The notes under the pieces: generated by a model
Database searches by the model: none
What the model was told of the DNA's origin: nothing
The model's input: the letters and a program-made list of their open reading frames with translations, nothing else
Made by a program: the position numbers and the translations under genes
Source: Spizellomyces punctatus DAOM BR117
Taxonomy: Eukaryota > Chytridiomycota > Chytridiomycetes > Spizellomycetales > Spizellomycetaceae
Length of the DNA stretch: 64,000 nucleotides
NCBI RefSeq assembly: GCF_000182565.1
Contig: NW_015971546.1
Location: 248,001-312,000, forward strand
Reading direction: 5' to 3'
Shown: in pieces, positions 63,328 to 64,000 of the stretch
How the letters are laid out: every line of letters starts with the position of its first letter
Numbering within the stretch: position 1 is the stretch's first letter

Positions 63328-64000
63328 CTATTCGACGAATCTGACGACAATCTGATCTGCTATGAACTCGGCAGCTTCGACCTCGGCTTGACTTACCCCC
63401 ATTCGGATCGCCCCTCTGAATAATTCATGTGCGTTAATGAACGGACAGGGCAAGCCTTAAAAAGAGCATACCTTCGATGACTCTCCACCTGCTTTGAAAC
63501 CGCGCCGCCCTGAACCTTCAAGGCTGCGACCATTACCAATTCAGTATCCTTTAAATCCAGAGCATCTCCATTAGATAACACTTTGCCATACGACTCAGAC
63601 AATATAAGTGGCAGAAGGTCTGGGTGGATACCAGATAGGATTGTTTTCAATCTCGTTGCTATACGCCAATGATGAATAACTCGCGATCCGAATGACCAAC
63701 TGGCCTTGTGCATCCCACCTGAACGATTGTATATCGTATCAAACATTTCCTCCCCACGTGCAGTCCAAGCTTGAACATCTGAAAATCCTTCAGGGATTCT
63801 AGAGGCTGCTGTTGTATCTTCCAATTCCTTCCATGCTTCAGGGCATTGTTCCATGGCGGCCGTTCGGAACTCTGTTAAACCATTGATGGCCTTTGACAAA
63901 ATCAACATTAATAGTCTTAACAGCACTGCACTAGGAAATCTCTGCTAACCTTTGGAGTACCCGCAACGGTATAAGCCTGCATCATTCCCAAAAATGCACA
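63328..64000 (-). CDS. carboxymuconolactone decarboxylase/AhpD-like protein (5' end outside window)
   Basis: Exons 63950-64000 (partial), 63472-63890, 63328-63415 join in phase: ...MMQAYTVAGTPK/AINGLTEF... and ...VESHRR/GAIRMGVSQAEVEAAEFI. The stretch DALDLKDTELVMVAALKVQG and the following SHRRGAIRMGVSQAEVE match the helical CMD/AhpD-fold core (L-D-x-x-E-x-x-x-V-A-A ... H-x-x-x-A-x-x-x-G). The AhpD CXXC pair is absent in this part, so a peroxidase-reductase role is unlikely. Fungal CMD-like proteins are mostly uncharacterised. The gene runs beyond position 64000. Confidence 0.75.

Overview
This window looks like nuclear DNA of a zoosporic (chytrid-type) fungus. Most genes are split by 50-80 nt GT-AG introns with branch-like CTAAC/CTGAC motifs. 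The proteome is fungal and opisthokont (SF3B3, Rho-type GEF, PPR protein, full-length ABCB transporter) but also carries traits expected of flagellated early fungi: an MCMDC2-like meiotic MCM protein and a GABA-B-like class C receptor. I rebuilt splice structures by hand; every junction listed was checked for reading phase. The organism assignment is inference.

Layout. 0-2.2 kb: 3'-truncated MCMDC2-like gene (-). 4.5-8.5 kb: small secreted Cys-rich protein, then a RA-PH adaptor (+). 9-13.2 kb: SAP/coiled-coil protein (-), malic enzyme (+), tiny I78-type inhibitor (-). 13.8-19.8 kb: mitochondrial-type PPR protein (-), orphan seven-helix membrane protein (+), small unknown (+). 20.4-25 kb: eight-exon ABCB transporter (+). 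25.8-36 kb: a repeat-rich accessory island with a 564-nt assembly gap, holding four copies of a promoter-linked tandem-repeat element (two on + at the left, two on - at the right, facing inward), terminal-inverted-repeat elements, a minisatellite, a large hairpin and a scrap of the neighbouring ABC gene. Inside it lie a divergent aldo-keto reductase / Nudix pair. 36.2-47.6 kb: a 13-exon orphan gene (-), F-box/SPRY protein (+), VOC protein (-) and SF3B3 (+). 48.4-55.4 kb: a secreted bacterial-type solute-binding protein (-) divergent from a kelch/Cys-rich/7TM class C receptor (+). 56-64 kb: NDUFA4-like subunit (-), LRR-RhoGEF (-), membrane-bound O-acyltransferase (+) and a carboxymuconolactone-decarboxylase-family gene running off the right edge (-).

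The most unusual items are (1) the solute-binding protein beside a receptor class whose ligand-binding ectodomains descend from such proteins, suggesting a two-gene chemosensing module; (2) the inward-facing family of promoter plus tandem-array elements, which I cannot match to a known transposon class; and (3) several well-spliced genes that single-frame reading misses, including the 13-exon orphan, the I78 inhibitor and the NDUFA4-like gene.
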